Positions 8,641-16,264 of a stretch of DNA of 43,105 nt are shown one piece after another; position 1 is the stretch's first letter, and every line of letters starts with the position of its first letter. Made by a program: the position numbers and the translations under genes. The notes below the pieces were generated by a model. The model was given only the letters and a program-made list of their open reading frames with translations, did not search any database and was not told where the DNA came from. Source of the DNA: a virus. The DNA is taken from positions 1-43,105 of IMG/VR virus record IMGVR_UViG_3300046004_001408; one strand, 5' to 3'.

Positions 8641-8914
8641 TCTCTAAAAGAGGATTATAAAATTGACATTTTTTAACCCAGATAGGATCAAAGTCTATAG
8701 GCCACATAGCCCAGCCATTATCTACACCATGTTGGTCTAGTTCAATAGCTTTATTTCCTTCATCATCTTGTAGAGAAATGGCTCCCATGGCATAACCAGT
8801 TTTTAGCATTTCTAAGTCACTACCTTCTGCTATTGTAGAAAGAGCATTACATGATGAATGTGCACTTCCAGGGACTGTTCCCCGGAAAGTGCATTTATAG
8901 CAATCGTGTTTCAT
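8624..8914 (-). CDS. Small Cys-containing protein, possible metal binder (96 aa)
   Basis: DCYKCTFRGTVPGSAHSSC gives Cys5, Cys8, His19 and Cys22, and VKKC adds a fourth Cys near residue 83. That is a plausible zinc or iron site. A Trp-rich acidic stretch (GWAMWPIDFDPIWV) lies before the last Cys. It overlaps the radical SAM gene by 17 bases, so the two are probably translated together. The function is unknown, but metal handling or a partner role for the radical SAM enzyme can be imagined. Confidence 0.72.
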   Translation of the reverse strand: MKHDCYKCTFRGTVPGSAHSSCNALSTIAEGSDLEMLKTGYAMGAISLQDDEGNKAIELDQHGVDNGWAMWPIDFDPIWVKKCQFYNPLLESEEGS

Positions 8915-9077
8915 TTTGATTTTGAATTAAATCTTGCACTACTTGTTTGGCAAGATAAGGTGAACACTTGTATTGTTTTCTGACATACATTTCTAGAGCT
9001 TTTGGAATAGTCTCACTGTAATCTTTTTTCTTTGCCCGCATTATGTCAACAATCAGAGCTTTTCTAATTGAGGCCAT
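8895..9077 (-). CDS. Small basic helical protein (60 aa)
   Basis: ATG 9077 (MASIRKALIVDIM) is preferred to the longer reading from 9104. It overlaps the HNH gene by only 14 bases. The protein is helical and positively charged (MRAKKKDYSE, MYVRKQYKC). It is not recognised. Confidence 0.6.
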   Translation of the reverse strand: MASIRKALIVDIMRAKKKDYSETIPKALEMYVRKQYKCSPYLAKQVVQDLIQNQNETRLL

Positions 9078-9450
9078 CTTTCTTCTGGCGTGCTTCAACT
9101 GCATTACGCTGCATCAATTCACCTCTGCTTATAGCTTCTAGATTGTCTAGAGCATCATTTCTTTTGTCACCATCTTTATGGTATATGACATAACCTTTTG
9201 GAATTGAGCCATGAGCTTCCTCATAAATCATTCTAGGTTTTCTTTTTCTTTCATTAGTTGCTGTCCATACATGAGTACAGTCATTTTCTGGAACCTGTTC
9301 TCCGCCTTTCCAAGATGGATGATTTTCACCAGTGTGTTCTTCACCAGCTTTAAATTCTGTTTCTGGAGATAAATGAATCCCTTTTTTATTTTTATTCCAT
9401 GGATTCAATCCTCTAAGAAATTGTCCTAATCTGTTTCTATTTTCACTCAT
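9064..9450 (-). CDS. HNH endonuclease, homing type
   Basis: The C-terminal half carries an HNH_3-type beta-beta-alpha-metal core: HGSIPKGYVIYHKDGDKRND, then LDNLEAIS. His/Asp at HKDGD and the Asn in LDNLE are the expected metal and catalytic positions. A basic N-terminus probably contacts DNA. ATG 9450 is used; the TTG at 9459 is unlikely. Like the GIY-YIG gene it sits among tiny overlapping genes, fitting a selfish insert. It could instead be a general nicking enzyme. Confidence 0.87.
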   Translation of the reverse strand: MSENRNRLGQFLRGLNPWNKNKKGIHLSPETEFKAGEEHTGENHPSWKGGEQVPENDCTHVWTATNERKRKPRMIYEEAHGSIPKGYVIYHKDGDKRNDALDNLEAISRGELMQRNAVEARQKKDGLN

Positions 9451-9688
9451 TGCTAACAAGTTTATTGCTTAATACTATACTTCCAATAGGTGCTCCAAAC
9501 TTGGTCACCTGTTCTTGTGACATAACAAGAGTTCCTGTAATGTCTCCGCCTTTAGAGAGAGCCTCTAATGCAGCTTTATCCATGTCATCTTCATGAGACA
9601 ATATTAAAAGTAATTGTCCATTTTTTCTAATCTCTGCTTTCATTTCTTTTGGATTGAAGGTTAATGATTTGAAGTAAAAGTTTCTCAT
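9443..9688 (-). CDS. Small hypothetical protein (81 aa)
   Basis: Not recognised. The first half is beta-like (FYFKSLTFNPKEMKAEI) and the second half has mixed helix and strand. ATG 9688 lies inside the 3' end of the coiled-coil gene, a 62-base overlap. That is long for this block, so a later start is possible, although no better ATG is evident. Confidence 0.6.
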   Translation of the reverse strand: MRNFYFKSLTFNPKEMKAEIRKNGQLLLILSHEDDMDKAALEALSKGGDITGTLVMSQEQVTKFGAPIGSIVLSNKLVSNE

Positions 9689-9941
9689 TTTTTCTTTTGA
9701 GATCTTTTATTCTGTTGTCTTTATCAATATTGAGCTCTTTTAGTTTTTTGTTTTTCAAAATAAGAGCGCCAATTTGTTCAGTCTTCATTAGATGGTGCAT
9801 CTCATCAAGTTCAGCTCTTGTCATACCAAGCTCAAGCTGAAGTGTCTTAACTCTTTTAGAGAGTTCACTAGACCTATGTGCTTCCCAAAGTAATTTCTCT
9901 GAATCATTCTTGGGATGTAAACTTAATAGTGGTTCTTCCAT
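9627..9941 (-). CDS. Coiled-coil protein (104 aa)
   Basis: Residues about 25-100 form one long charged heptad-rich helix (LSKRVKTLQLEL ... NRIKDLKRKNEKLLLQIINL). No enzymatic motif was seen. ATG 9941 overlaps the preceding micro-gene's stop as TAATG. A scaffold or oligomerisation role is possible, but the function is unknown. Confidence 0.7.
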   Translation of the reverse strand: MEEPLLSLHPKNDSEKLLWEAHRSSELSKRVKTLQLELGMTRAELDEMHHLMKTEQIGALILKNKKLKELNIDKDNRIKDLKRKNEKLLLQIINLQSKRNESRD

Positions 9942-10036
9942 TAGTATAGTAAATAAAGTAATACTGCATAAAAACCTATTCCCGCAAAGAAATAGATTAT
10001 TTCAGATATTGTTGGTGGAAATTTCATATGTTTCAT
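9941..10036 (-). CDS. 31-aa single-pass membrane microprotein
   Basis: This short ORF fills the 91-base gap between two coupled genes. Its ATG (10036) overlaps the upstream stop as ATGA, and its TAA overlaps the downstream ATG as TAATG, so both ends show coupling. After the basic start MKHMKF a hydrophobic stretch of about 18 residues follows (IIYFFAGIGFYAVLLYLLY). It is probably an inner-membrane peptide. A role in host takeover or lysis timing is speculative. Confidence 0.65.
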   Translation of the reverse strand: MKHMKFPPTISEIIYFFAGIGFYAVLLYLLY

Positions 10037-10275
10037 TTTAATCTTCTTAACCATTTTAAATATTCTTCATGTGTTAACTCTTTACAAAAGGTTCTTAACC
10101 AACTTCTGGTTACTGTTCTCCACTTAAGTTCAGGAGCTTCTCTTACTAAGAGAGGATGATTAAACTGCCAATTAAATAATTGATCAGAGTCAGGTGTGTT
10201 TGTTACGTCAACAACAATAAGTTTATACTCTTCAGTGAGTTCAGTAAAGTGCACAAAATATCTTTCATCTTTCAT
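10033..10275 (-). CDS. Small hypothetical protein (80 aa)
   Basis: Not recognised. The N-terminal strands (YFVHFTELTEEYKLIVVDV) are followed by a Trp/Arg-rich basic helix region (WRTVTRSWLRTF, KWLRRLK) that could bind nucleic acid. It overlaps both neighbours by a few bases. Confidence 0.7.
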   Translation of the reverse strand: MKDERYFVHFTELTEEYKLIVVDVTNTPDSDQLFNWQFNHPLLVREAPELKWRTVTRSWLRTFCKELTHEEYLKWLRRLK

Positions 10276-10453
10276 CTTTTAATTGTTGATTAATAAATGC
10301 TTGCGCTCCTTTTTCTGTATCCCATCTCCAAATATGCTGAAATAATTTTGCTGGCCCCGCAGGTGCTCTGCAATATTTCCATCTTCTCCAGATGTTTTTT
10401 TTATACATCACATTATATCCTGAAAAACGGTCTTTTACAATTTTGTAGTCCAT
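10265..10453 (-). CDS. Small basic protein (62 aa)
   Basis: Very basic and aromatic (MYKKNIWRRWKYCRAP, HIWRWDTEKGAQAFI). The ending GAQAFINQQL is typical of small phage proteins of unknown function. The start overlaps the preceding stop as TAATG. Not recognised. Confidence 0.68.
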   Translation of the reverse strand: MDYKIVKDRFSGYNVMYKKNIWRRWKYCRAPAGPAKLFQHIWRWDTEKGAQAFINQQLKDER

Positions 10454-10671
10454 TACTTTATCTTTTCATGTTCTTTCATAGACATAAGCAACTCTACTTC
10501 TTGTGTTGCGTATAGATTAAATTCTAATCCAGAATCTGTTATACAAAGGGATAGTGTACCATCCATGTAAAGAAAATTAAATTCTTCATTTAACTTTCCA
10601 TTTACTTCCAATCCTTCCATTCTTACACGAGAATAACGGGGAAGTTCATATACTTTAAGTTTATTTGCCAT
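10453..10671 (-). CDS. Small hypothetical protein, beta-rich (72 aa)
   Basis: Alternating polar and hydrophobic residues (LKVYELPRYSRVRM, FNFLYMDGTLSLCITD) suggest a small beta sandwich. TAATG junctions occur at both ends, so it is one of a run of tightly coupled small genes downstream of the glucosaminidase. Not recognised. Confidence 0.7.
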   Translation of the reverse strand: MANKLKVYELPRYSRVRMEGLEVNGKLNEEFNFLYMDGTLSLCITDSGLEFNLYATQEVELLMSMKEHEKIK

Positions 10672-11252
10672 TATAAATCATTGAGATAATCAGTAGAAAT
10701 ACCAAATCCTTTGTAGTCTCTGATAATTTTCTGAAGTTTTTGTGGATATTTTTCATCACGCGCATAGCCTCTAAGATAAGCATAATATTGATTTCTTGTT
10801 TTAACTTTTCTAGCAAATACAGCTTGCATATAAGCATAATCAAGAACAGCCATTTTCCAATTTTTGAATTTGGCATGTCCTCTATTTACTCCTATTGAAG
10901 TTGTGTTACGTTGTTTGGCAACCTTCATTCCAAAAGGATTGTTATTTTCATGCCAGATATCAGAATTAAATTTTCCTTTCTTACTTGATTCTTGTATAGC
11001 TTGAGCTATTACAATATCTGGATATCTAATTCCACAATCAATTATAAATTGTTTGAATGCTTTAAAGCTAAATGGTTCTTCACCAGTGTATACCTCAAGG
11101 AATACTGGTGGAACTTCATACTGAGTTTCAAATTTTTTCTCACTCTTTTGCATTGATAAAAATATCACCGCGCATAAAATAAGTAAGATGTAAGGATATA
11201 CTCTTACAGGTTTTGACTTCATAGTCTTTTTATCATACCAATATAGATTCAT
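10671..11252 (-). CDS. Membrane-anchored glucosaminidase (GH73-like), probable lysis or muralytic enzyme
   Basis: It cleaves peptidoglycan glycan strands. A basic N-terminus is followed by one hydrophobic segment (about 19-34, VYPYILLILCAVIFL) acting as a signal anchor, so the enzyme faces the periplasm. The glucosaminidase domain covers about 65-190. AQAIQESSKKG has the expected catalytic Glu88, and NNNPFGMK and YARDEKYPQKLQKII are family hallmarks. Its anchor suggests export by the host Sec system, like a SAR or anchored endolysin. It is the first coding gene after the non-coding RNA region and its terminator. No holin was clearly identified, although small membrane proteins occur nearby and at 37.8 kb. 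Confidence 0.88.
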   Translation of the reverse strand: MNLYWYDKKTMKSKPVRVYPYILLILCAVIFLSMQKSEKKFETQYEVPPVFLEVYTGEEPFSFKAFKQFIIDCGIRYPDIVIAQAIQESSKKGKFNSDIWHENNNPFGMKVAKQRNTTSIGVNRGHAKFKNWKMAVLDYAYMQAVFARKVKTRNQYYAYLRGYARDEKYPQKLQKIIRDYKGFGISTDYLNDL

Positions 11253-11270
11253 AATAAAAGTTTAAAAAGT

Positions 11271-11295
11271 TAATAAAAGCCCCGATGCCTCGGGG
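11271..11295 (-). terminator. Intrinsic terminator ending the 11.3-11.6 kb non-coding stretch
   Basis: On the minus strand CCCCGA-ggca-TCGGGG (six base pairs) is followed by C and TTTTATT. It lies 19 bases upstream of the glucosaminidase start, so it ends the RNA upstream of that gene. Confidence 0.8.
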
Positions 11296-11560
11296 TCAGG
11301 GATACCTAAAGGACTTAATTGATTTGTTTAGCACCCCTCTTACCAGGGATCTGTCAGGCACCTGCTGCTGTATGGATAATTACTTCCAAAAGTTTACTGC
11401 TGACATTCATAAGAGTAGGGTCTAGCTGAGAATCATTACTATTGTATAGACCTAGCAAAGCTCATTCTATAGTTATCATGCCTTCCTTTCTCAAGGGAAC
11501 AACAATTCCAACATTACTGCTGGTATCTTTATACAATTTCTCTGGTTAAACCAATTGAAT
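11271..11560 (-). ncRNA. Candidate structured non-coding RNA of unknown class
   Basis: This is the largest gene-free stretch (11253-11590) and no coding frame was found. Minus-strand pairing: GATACC (11522-11527) with GGTATC (11301-11306) closes the domain; GGTCTA with TAGACC around 11410-11455; TTCC(C)TT-GAGA-AAGGAA near 11478-11500; ATCCCT-GGTAAG-AGGGGT near 11333-11352; then the terminator hairpin. The motif CAGCAGTAA-n-TTGGAA occurs twice (11506-11522 and 11384-11402). TATAAA at 11528-11533 could be a -10 box, but then GATACC would precede the start, so read-through from the 123-aa gene is equally possible. It matched no RNA class I know. Confidence 0.5.
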
Positions 11561-11590
11561 TGTAATGGATCAATGTTTAGCCATTTTCTT

Positions 11591-11962
11591 TTACTTGAGC
11601 ATTTTTTCTAGCTCTTCAACAGACTTCCCTGCTAGCTCACCTTCTTTCTTATCTTGAATAAGACGCATGATCTTAGCATTGTGTTCCTTGATTTCAGCTG
11701 CATTTGCTAATTCTTCTTGATCTTCTACTTTAGATTGAAGTATTTCCAATGCTATTTCAAAGCGGAGTTTTGCTACCTTATCTTTAACAGATCTCTTTAC
11801 TACAAAAGATTTCTTTCCAGAATGTTTATGTTCCTCTTCTAGAGAAACAGCCAGGGTATCTAAATCAGTGATTGATAGATCCCATAATTGTTCAACTGTC
11901 AACAATCCTTTGGATGTGTTGAATCTCAGTTTTTCTTTACTTGCTTGTTTAAAATTATCCAT
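11591..11962 (-). CDS. Hypothetical phage protein paired with the 721-aa gene (123 aa)
   Basis: The pattern RFNTSKGLLTVEQLWDL at the start and LAGKSVEELEKMLK at the end recurs in several phage groups in my memory, but no function is established. It is helical and acidic/basic mixed, probably a small adaptor or scaffold. It starts three bases after the 721-aa gene ends, so it is co-translated with it. It is followed by the 338-base non-coding stretch. Confidence 0.72.
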   Translation of the reverse strand: MDNFKQASKEKLRFNTSKGLLTVEQLWDLSITDLDTLAVSLEEEHKHSGKKSFVVKRSVKDKVAKLRFEIALEILQSKVEDQEELANAAEIKEHNAKIMRLIQDKKEGELAGKSVEELEKMLK

Positions 11963-11965
11963 TTC

Positions 11966-14131
11966 TTAATTGAATTTAATTTTGATTACACGTTTAAAAT
12001 TACCACTCAGTTTGACAATTAACTCATCTTTAACTGTGGCATTGAAACCTAGACCTGATAACTGTTTATCAGCAGGCTCAATCATATTAGAAGCTCCAAG
12101 TACTTCCAAGACTTTTCTATGTTCCAGCAATTCTGGAATAAGATTCTCATTGTGGAAACTTCTAATGGAGTTTGGACATTTACATCCATCTAGCATGAAG
12201 AAGTAGTGTTTGTTTCCAACAGCTTTTCCATCCCAATGATTAGGGGATAAGCACATTAGGTTTACTTTGTGGAACTGATTAGTCTCAAGTCCATAAAGAT
12301 CTTTCACCATCTCATTCATAGGTGGGATTTTATGCTCAATTGTAAACTGTCCTTTTTTCAAAGTGACTTCAGCAATTGTGATCCACTCATGATGTTTTGT
12401 TGCAGGGTATTCATACTGGAATACATTTCCTTGGAAAGCAATTTCTGCTTTACCTCTACCACCAGTTCTTCTGAATTGCCAGTTGTGAATCTTACAAATA
12501 TAAACACCATCAGGCATTTTACTTAATGTAGGAAAGGTAATATTTTCTACAGGAATATATCCAATTGGAGCTTGAGAAGTATAGTCTACATCCTGTTTTC
12601 CTCCTGATAGACCATCTGTTCTACTATTCCAACCTACTCTTCTACCTGTACCGTATGTCTCATGCTTACTAGAATCAGCTCTGTGAGTATTACCAGGCAT
12701 GAATACATGAAGATCCATTAAAGATTGATTAGGTTCTATCTCATTCCAAGAATGCGTGAATCTAAATACACCATCTGTTCTACCACCTTTGGCTTCAACC
12801 ATCTCAGCAAGTTGTGATTTACCAGCAAGATTACCATTGAATGTCCAAGAGTAATTGTTTGGCCATTTGAATATTGGTTTACTGTCTGGAATATTTGCAG
12901 TAGTTAATGATACCATGTTACCCTCATGAGAGTTAGTAAGGAATGCTTCAACTTGAGTACATCCAGGAAGGATATCCTTCATGAACTTATCAATTGAAAC
13001 TTCTTCCACACCATCAAACTCATTTCTCTTATGACGAGAAGCTGTGGGTTTTACATTATCAAACATTGATACTGCTTTGATTTCCCCTTTACCAGAGTTT
13101 AGATGTAGAATCTCAGATGCTTTTATATCATCTATGTTAGCAAACCTTCTGTCAAAAGCTTCAATGTAACCATTGTCTTCTACAAATTTCTTTGCTTCCA
13201 ATTTTTGCTTCTCAGTAATAGGAGCTGTAGCTTTCATATAATTAGCCGGATCAACTCTCTTATTCCATGACTGACAAGCTTTATTAAGTTCTTCTCCTTG
13301 AGCAAGCTCAGAACAAAGAACACCAATAAGCTCATTTCTGAACTTAGCAAAAGGAAGTTTATGACTTGTTACCCAACACCAATTATCTTTTTGTTGTGCA
13401 TTTAAGTTATCATAAGCTAACTTGAATGGAATCATCTGGTCAATCTTGTAGAGGTGTGTCTGCCCATCAAGAAGAGATCCTTGATTAATCAGATCTTTTA
13501 CAAGATTGAAAGTATCCAAAGATATTTCATCCATTGCTCTTTTGAAAACATTCTTGTCATCTCTATATTTAGCCATGATAGCTTCAACAGATGCTCCTGT
13601 TTGATCAACAAATTCTTTTGCAAGATCAAGATGGAAGTGGTTAAAAGTTCTGATTTCTCCTTCTTTTACCACACCAAACTTCTCAGCTTCTTCTTTGGTG
13701 TACATTTTTTCATTTCTTCCAACACCTAATCTGAATACCTGATTTGTTTTCTTACAAGACTCATAAGGTAGAGACTGAAGTTCATTGAATGTTTCAAAGA
13801 ATACTTCAGCAACTGGTGCTGTTATTAAAGCTTTAGATAATACCTTTGCGGTCTTCTCAAATTCACCAGTGATATCAACATCAAACATTGTTATAATGTT
13901 GAAGTCATCATCAATAGCAACTATGTTACCGTATCTACGGACAAAGTTTTTACAATGATTACAGTTGTGAGAAGAGCTTTCTGGATCTCTAAAGATTGGA
14001 TTATTTTCTGGACTAAAAGAGTTTATGTATAAATCCCATACCTGGTTTCCAGTTAAGCTACTTCTGTATAGCTTTCCTGATTTTGACATCTCAGCAAATT
14101 TTGCTTGGATTTTTTCATTGAATTGTTTCAT
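11966..14131 (-). CDS. Conserved large phage protein with C-terminal beta-sandwich-like domain (721 aa)
   Basis: No function is assigned. The N-terminal third includes CNHCKNFVRRYG (about residues 57-68), a possible half zinc site, followed by an acidic strand-rich section. The region about 430-610 has beta-sandwich features: FTHSWNEIEPNQ, SLMDLHVFMPGNTH, GGKQDVDYT, GVYICKIHNW and a final strand set. This recalls YfaP/DUF2135-like domains. The gene is insulated: a hairpin terminator lies 32 bases upstream and the coding pair is followed by a terminated RNA region. Size and insulation suggest an abundant protein. The resemblance is weak and the role open. Confidence 0.75.
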   Translation of the reverse strand: MKQFNEKIQAKFAEMSKSGKLYRSSLTGNQVWDLYINSFSPENNPIFRDPESSSHNCNHCKNFVRRYGNIVAIDDDFNIITMFDVDITGEFEKTAKVLSKALITAPVAEVFFETFNELQSLPYESCKKTNQVFRLGVGRNEKMYTKEEAEKFGVVKEGEIRTFNHFHLDLAKEFVDQTGASVEAIMAKYRDDKNVFKRAMDEISLDTFNLVKDLINQGSLLDGQTHLYKIDQMIPFKLAYDNLNAQQKDNWCWVTSHKLPFAKFRNELIGVLCSELAQGEELNKACQSWNKRVDPANYMKATAPITEKQKLEAKKFVEDNGYIEAFDRRFANIDDIKASEILHLNSGKGEIKAVSMFDNVKPTASRHKRNEFDGVEEVSIDKFMKDILPGCTQVEAFLTNSHEGNMVSLTTANIPDSKPIFKWPNNYSWTFNGNLAGKSQLAEMVEAKGGRTDGVFRFTHSWNEIEPNQSLMDLHVFMPGNTHRADSSKHETYGTGRRVGWNSRTDGLSGGKQDVDYTSQAPIGYIPVENITFPTLSKMPDGVYICKIHNWQFRRTGGRGKAEIAFQGNVFQYEYPATKHHEWITIAEVTLKKGQFTIEHKIPPMNEMVKDLYGLETNQFHKVNLMCLSPNHWDGKAVGNKHYFFMLDGCKCPNSIRSFHNENLIPELLEHRKVLEVLGASNMIEPADKQLSGLGFNATVKDELIVKLSGNFKRVIKIKFN

Positions 14132-14160
14132 CTTTAATACTACTTTATTTCGTGATTAAA

Positions 14161-14194
14161 CTAAAAACCCATGATACATTTTGTACCATGGGTT
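14161..14194 (-). terminator. Intrinsic terminator upstream of the 721-aa gene
   Basis: On the minus strand arms 14183-14194 and 14166-14177 form 12 pairs with one G-U (AACCCATGGTAC / GTATCATGGGTT), loop AAAAT, then a T-rich run. It ends transcripts from the 111-aa gene and its upstream operon. Confidence 0.85.
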
Positions 14195-14215
14195 GTTATT
14201 CTGATTTTTTTTGAG

Positions 14216-14548
14216 TTATTCTTCTCTTTTTCTTGAAAGGAATTTAGCAAGTAAGTCTCCCATGTCAGGTCCATTTCTTTTGGTATTCATGTCATTAACA
14301 ACATAAGCCATATAAACAAGTTCATTAACATGCTTACAGTTTTTAGCTATTTCAACAAACGTATCAGTGATTGTAGCGTGATTTCTGTAGGCATGAGCTG
14401 TCATCTTGATTAGCTCATCAAATCTTTCTTTACTAATACCCAATGTTTCACCAATTTCATTTGATTCATCATTGATAATTAACACATCAAATCCTTTTTC
14501 TGAAGCAGGATAAGTTTTTTTCTTTTTAAACGGATTGCTAAGTTTCAT
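14216..14548 (-). CDS. Hypothetical protein (110 aa)
   Basis: ATG 14548 (MKLSNPFKKKKTYP) follows the upstream stop by one base and is preferred to a longer reading that would start at 14608. The very basic start is followed by a helical body. It is the last gene before a terminator. Not recognised. Confidence 0.7.
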   Translation of the reverse strand: MKLSNPFKKKKTYPASEKGFDVLIINDESNEIGETLGISKERFDELIKMTAHAYRNHATITDTFVEIAKNCKHVNELVYMAYVVNDMNTKRNGPDMGDLLAKFLSRKREE

Positions 14549-14549
14549 A

Positions 14550-14906
14550 TTATTGAGCTTTGTCTGGATTATCTTTGACCCATTTTCTATAAGACATTGT
14601 TTCTGCAACAGGCTGATAAGCTCTTAGCATTACATAATGAAATAAAGATACAGGTGTCATAATTGATAACCAGATGATTAAAAAATTGATATAACCATTT
14701 GTTGTTACAACTGGGATATCTGGATTAAGAATACCTAAAGTAATCAAACAAATATAATGTCCCAAACAATAGGGACAAAATATTAGCTCTTCTAATTTAG
14801 GATGAATTTTTGCTACTAATTCTCTTAACCAAGAGAATATACTTGTGACTGAAATAGTAAAAGATACTGATGCCACAAAAAAGCTGAGAACTAAAAAGTG
14901 ACTCAT
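14550..14906 (-). CDS. Membrane protein, DUF1360-like (118 aa)
   Basis: Three hydrophobic segments: about 3-24, 42-60 and 72-98. EELIFCPYCLGHYICL between them resembles the FCPxCxG motif of DUF1360 membrane proteins. It is probably in the inner membrane. ATG 14906 overlaps the upstream stop as ATGA. The function is unknown. Confidence 0.72.
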   Translation of the reverse strand: MSHFLVLSFFVASVSFTISVTSIFSWLRELVAKIHPKLEELIFCPYCLGHYICLITLGILNPDIPVVTTNGYINFLIIWLSIMTPVSLFHYVMLRAYQPVAETMSYRKWVKDNPDKAQ

Positions 14907-15151
14907 ACTTTTCTGTCATTTTTCTCACGGTCATGGACATAGTCCCCATCTTTGAATTTTGAATTAATGGGTACTTCTCTTTCTATGTTTTCATAGTTTC
15001 CACCGCAACCACAACCAATCACAAGTTTTAACTTGACAATCCTTGTTGTTGCAACAGGTGTTTTCTGAATTTCTTCCAACTCCTCTAATAATTTACTTGA
15101 TGATTTTGATTTAGAAGATTCATCATCTCCTGTTAACATTTGTTGATTCAT
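14903..15151 (-). CDS. Small Ser-rich protein with GCGCGG motif (82 aa)
   Basis: The N-terminal Ser/Lys/Glu-rich part (SSKSKSSSKLLEELEE) is probably disordered. IGCGCGGNYENI near residues 45-56 has two close Cys. Not recognised. It lies three bases after the AAA+ gene and overlaps the membrane-protein gene by 4 bases. Confidence 0.68.
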   Translation of the reverse strand: MNQQMLTGDDESSKSKSSSKLLEELEEIQKTPVATTRIVKLKLVIGCGCGGNYENIEREVPINSKFKDGDYVHDREKNDRKV

Positions 15152-15154
15152 GTT

Positions 15155-16264
15155 TTAAAATTCAAAGTGTTCAATTACTTCCTCAATATCATTGATAATG
15201 AGACCTTTCTTTTCCTTCTTGTCATTAACAAAACGTCTAATTGCTTTGTTTACAGACTGTGTTACTACTGAAGATATTAAAGCTCCACTAGCAGTACGCT
15301 CAATTTCAGGGTTCTTAAATAAACTTTCTGATGCAGATTTAGCTAACTCTAATGAGCAACCTGATACTAAAGTTTTGTTTAAATACAAATGAAAAATCTT
15401 TTCAGCATCTTCAACAGTAGGTCTTGTGATCTCTACTTTAAGATCAATACGCCCTGGTCTCTGAATTGCTGGATCAATTTGCTTTGGATGGTTGGTTGCC
15501 AAAATAACAAATGGGCTACCTTCAGCAAATCCATCCATCTCTGCAAGGAATGTAGGTACTATAGTAGAATCTACATCTGAAGAGACACGGCTACCTCTTG
15601 TAGGGACAATTGCTTCTGCTTCATCAATGAATACCACAGATCTTTGTTTTGTCTTTTTCCAGTGCTCTCTACAAGAGTCAAAGATAGATTTGATATTAGC
15701 TTCTGCAGCTCCTACATATTGACTTAAGAGTTCACCACCTTTAAGATAAACAAAAGCTTTAGGATCTATTTTATTACCACCTTTTAGAATACTAGTAGCA
15801 ATAGCTTTTGCAATTAATGTTTTACCACATCCTGGAGGTCCGTATAACATCATTCCTTTGATTGTAGGAACATTAAATTCTGCAAACAGCTTTGCATTTT
15901 GTAAAGGAAATTCAATTGATTCTCTGATTCTTTCAACTTGAGATTCTATACCTGCGATATCTTCCCAGTGTACTGGTTCAAACTCAGGCATTTCTTGAAT
16001 CTTATTTAATTCTTCCGGTAATTTTTGTTCAATCATGACAATGTCATCACTCTCTACAACAATTACTGTATCTCCGCTCTCATAGAAAAGATTGTGCATA
16101 GAAGGTAATAAGGTTACTTTGCTTCCAATCACAACACGGTATAAACCATTTGTTGATGGTCCTGCTTCTACAATACCGATTGTTTTTTTGGCAGCCGCCA
16201 TAGCCTTTTTTAATAAAGCTTCTAGCTTTTCAGCTTTTTCTTGATAAGTTTGTTTTTCAGACAT
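15155..16264 (-). CDS. AAA+ ATPase of the proteasomal/Cdc48 type (Mpa/ARC/PAN-like)
   Basis: A hexameric ATP-driven unfoldase by family. Residues 1-28 form a coiled coil, about 30-80 an OB-like domain (GLYRVVIGSKVTLLP, DTVIVVESDDIVMIE), and 95-280 the AAA core. DIAGIESQVERIRESIEFPL is typical of proteasomal ATPases. Walker A is GPPGCGKT (142-149), Walker B FIDEAEA (212-218), pore loop SQYVGAAEAN, sensor ATN and Arg fingers RPGRID. This coiled coil-OB-AAA order matches Mpa/ARC and Rpt subunits. The last residues HFEF lack a clear HbYX docking tail and no 20S-like subunit gene is in the window. It may therefore remodel proteins directly or use another protease. Confidence 0.9.
   Translation of the reverse strand: MSEKQTYQEKAEKLEALLKKAMAAAKKTIGIVEAGPSTNGLYRVVIGSKVTLLPSMHNLFYESGDTVIVVESDDIVMIEQKLPEELNKIQEMPEFEPVHWEDIAGIESQVERIRESIEFPLQNAKLFAEFNVPTIKGMMLYGPPGCGKTLIAKAIATSILKGGNKIDPKAFVYLKGGELLSQYVGAAEANIKSIFDSCREHWKKTKQRSVVFIDEAEAIVPTRGSRVSSDVDSTIVPTFLAEMDGFAEGSPFVILATNHPKQIDPAIQRPGRIDLKVEITRPTVEDAEKIFHLYLNKTLVSGCSLELAKSASESLFKNPEIERTASGALISSVVTQSVNKAIRRFVNDKKEKKGLIINDIEEVIEHFEF

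Noticed and set aside
10661-10876. 71-codon minus-strand frame inside the glucosaminidase gene
   Set aside because: It overlaps the conserved domain in another frame and shows no features of its own.
11253-11590. 6S RNA, tmRNA or RNase P RNA
   Set aside because: No CCA-type acceptor end, tag frame or conserved RNase P core was found; length and pairing do not fit these classes.
15155-16264. FtsH-type membrane protease
   Set aside because: No membrane segment and no HExxH peptidase domain; the protein ends shortly after the AAA lid.
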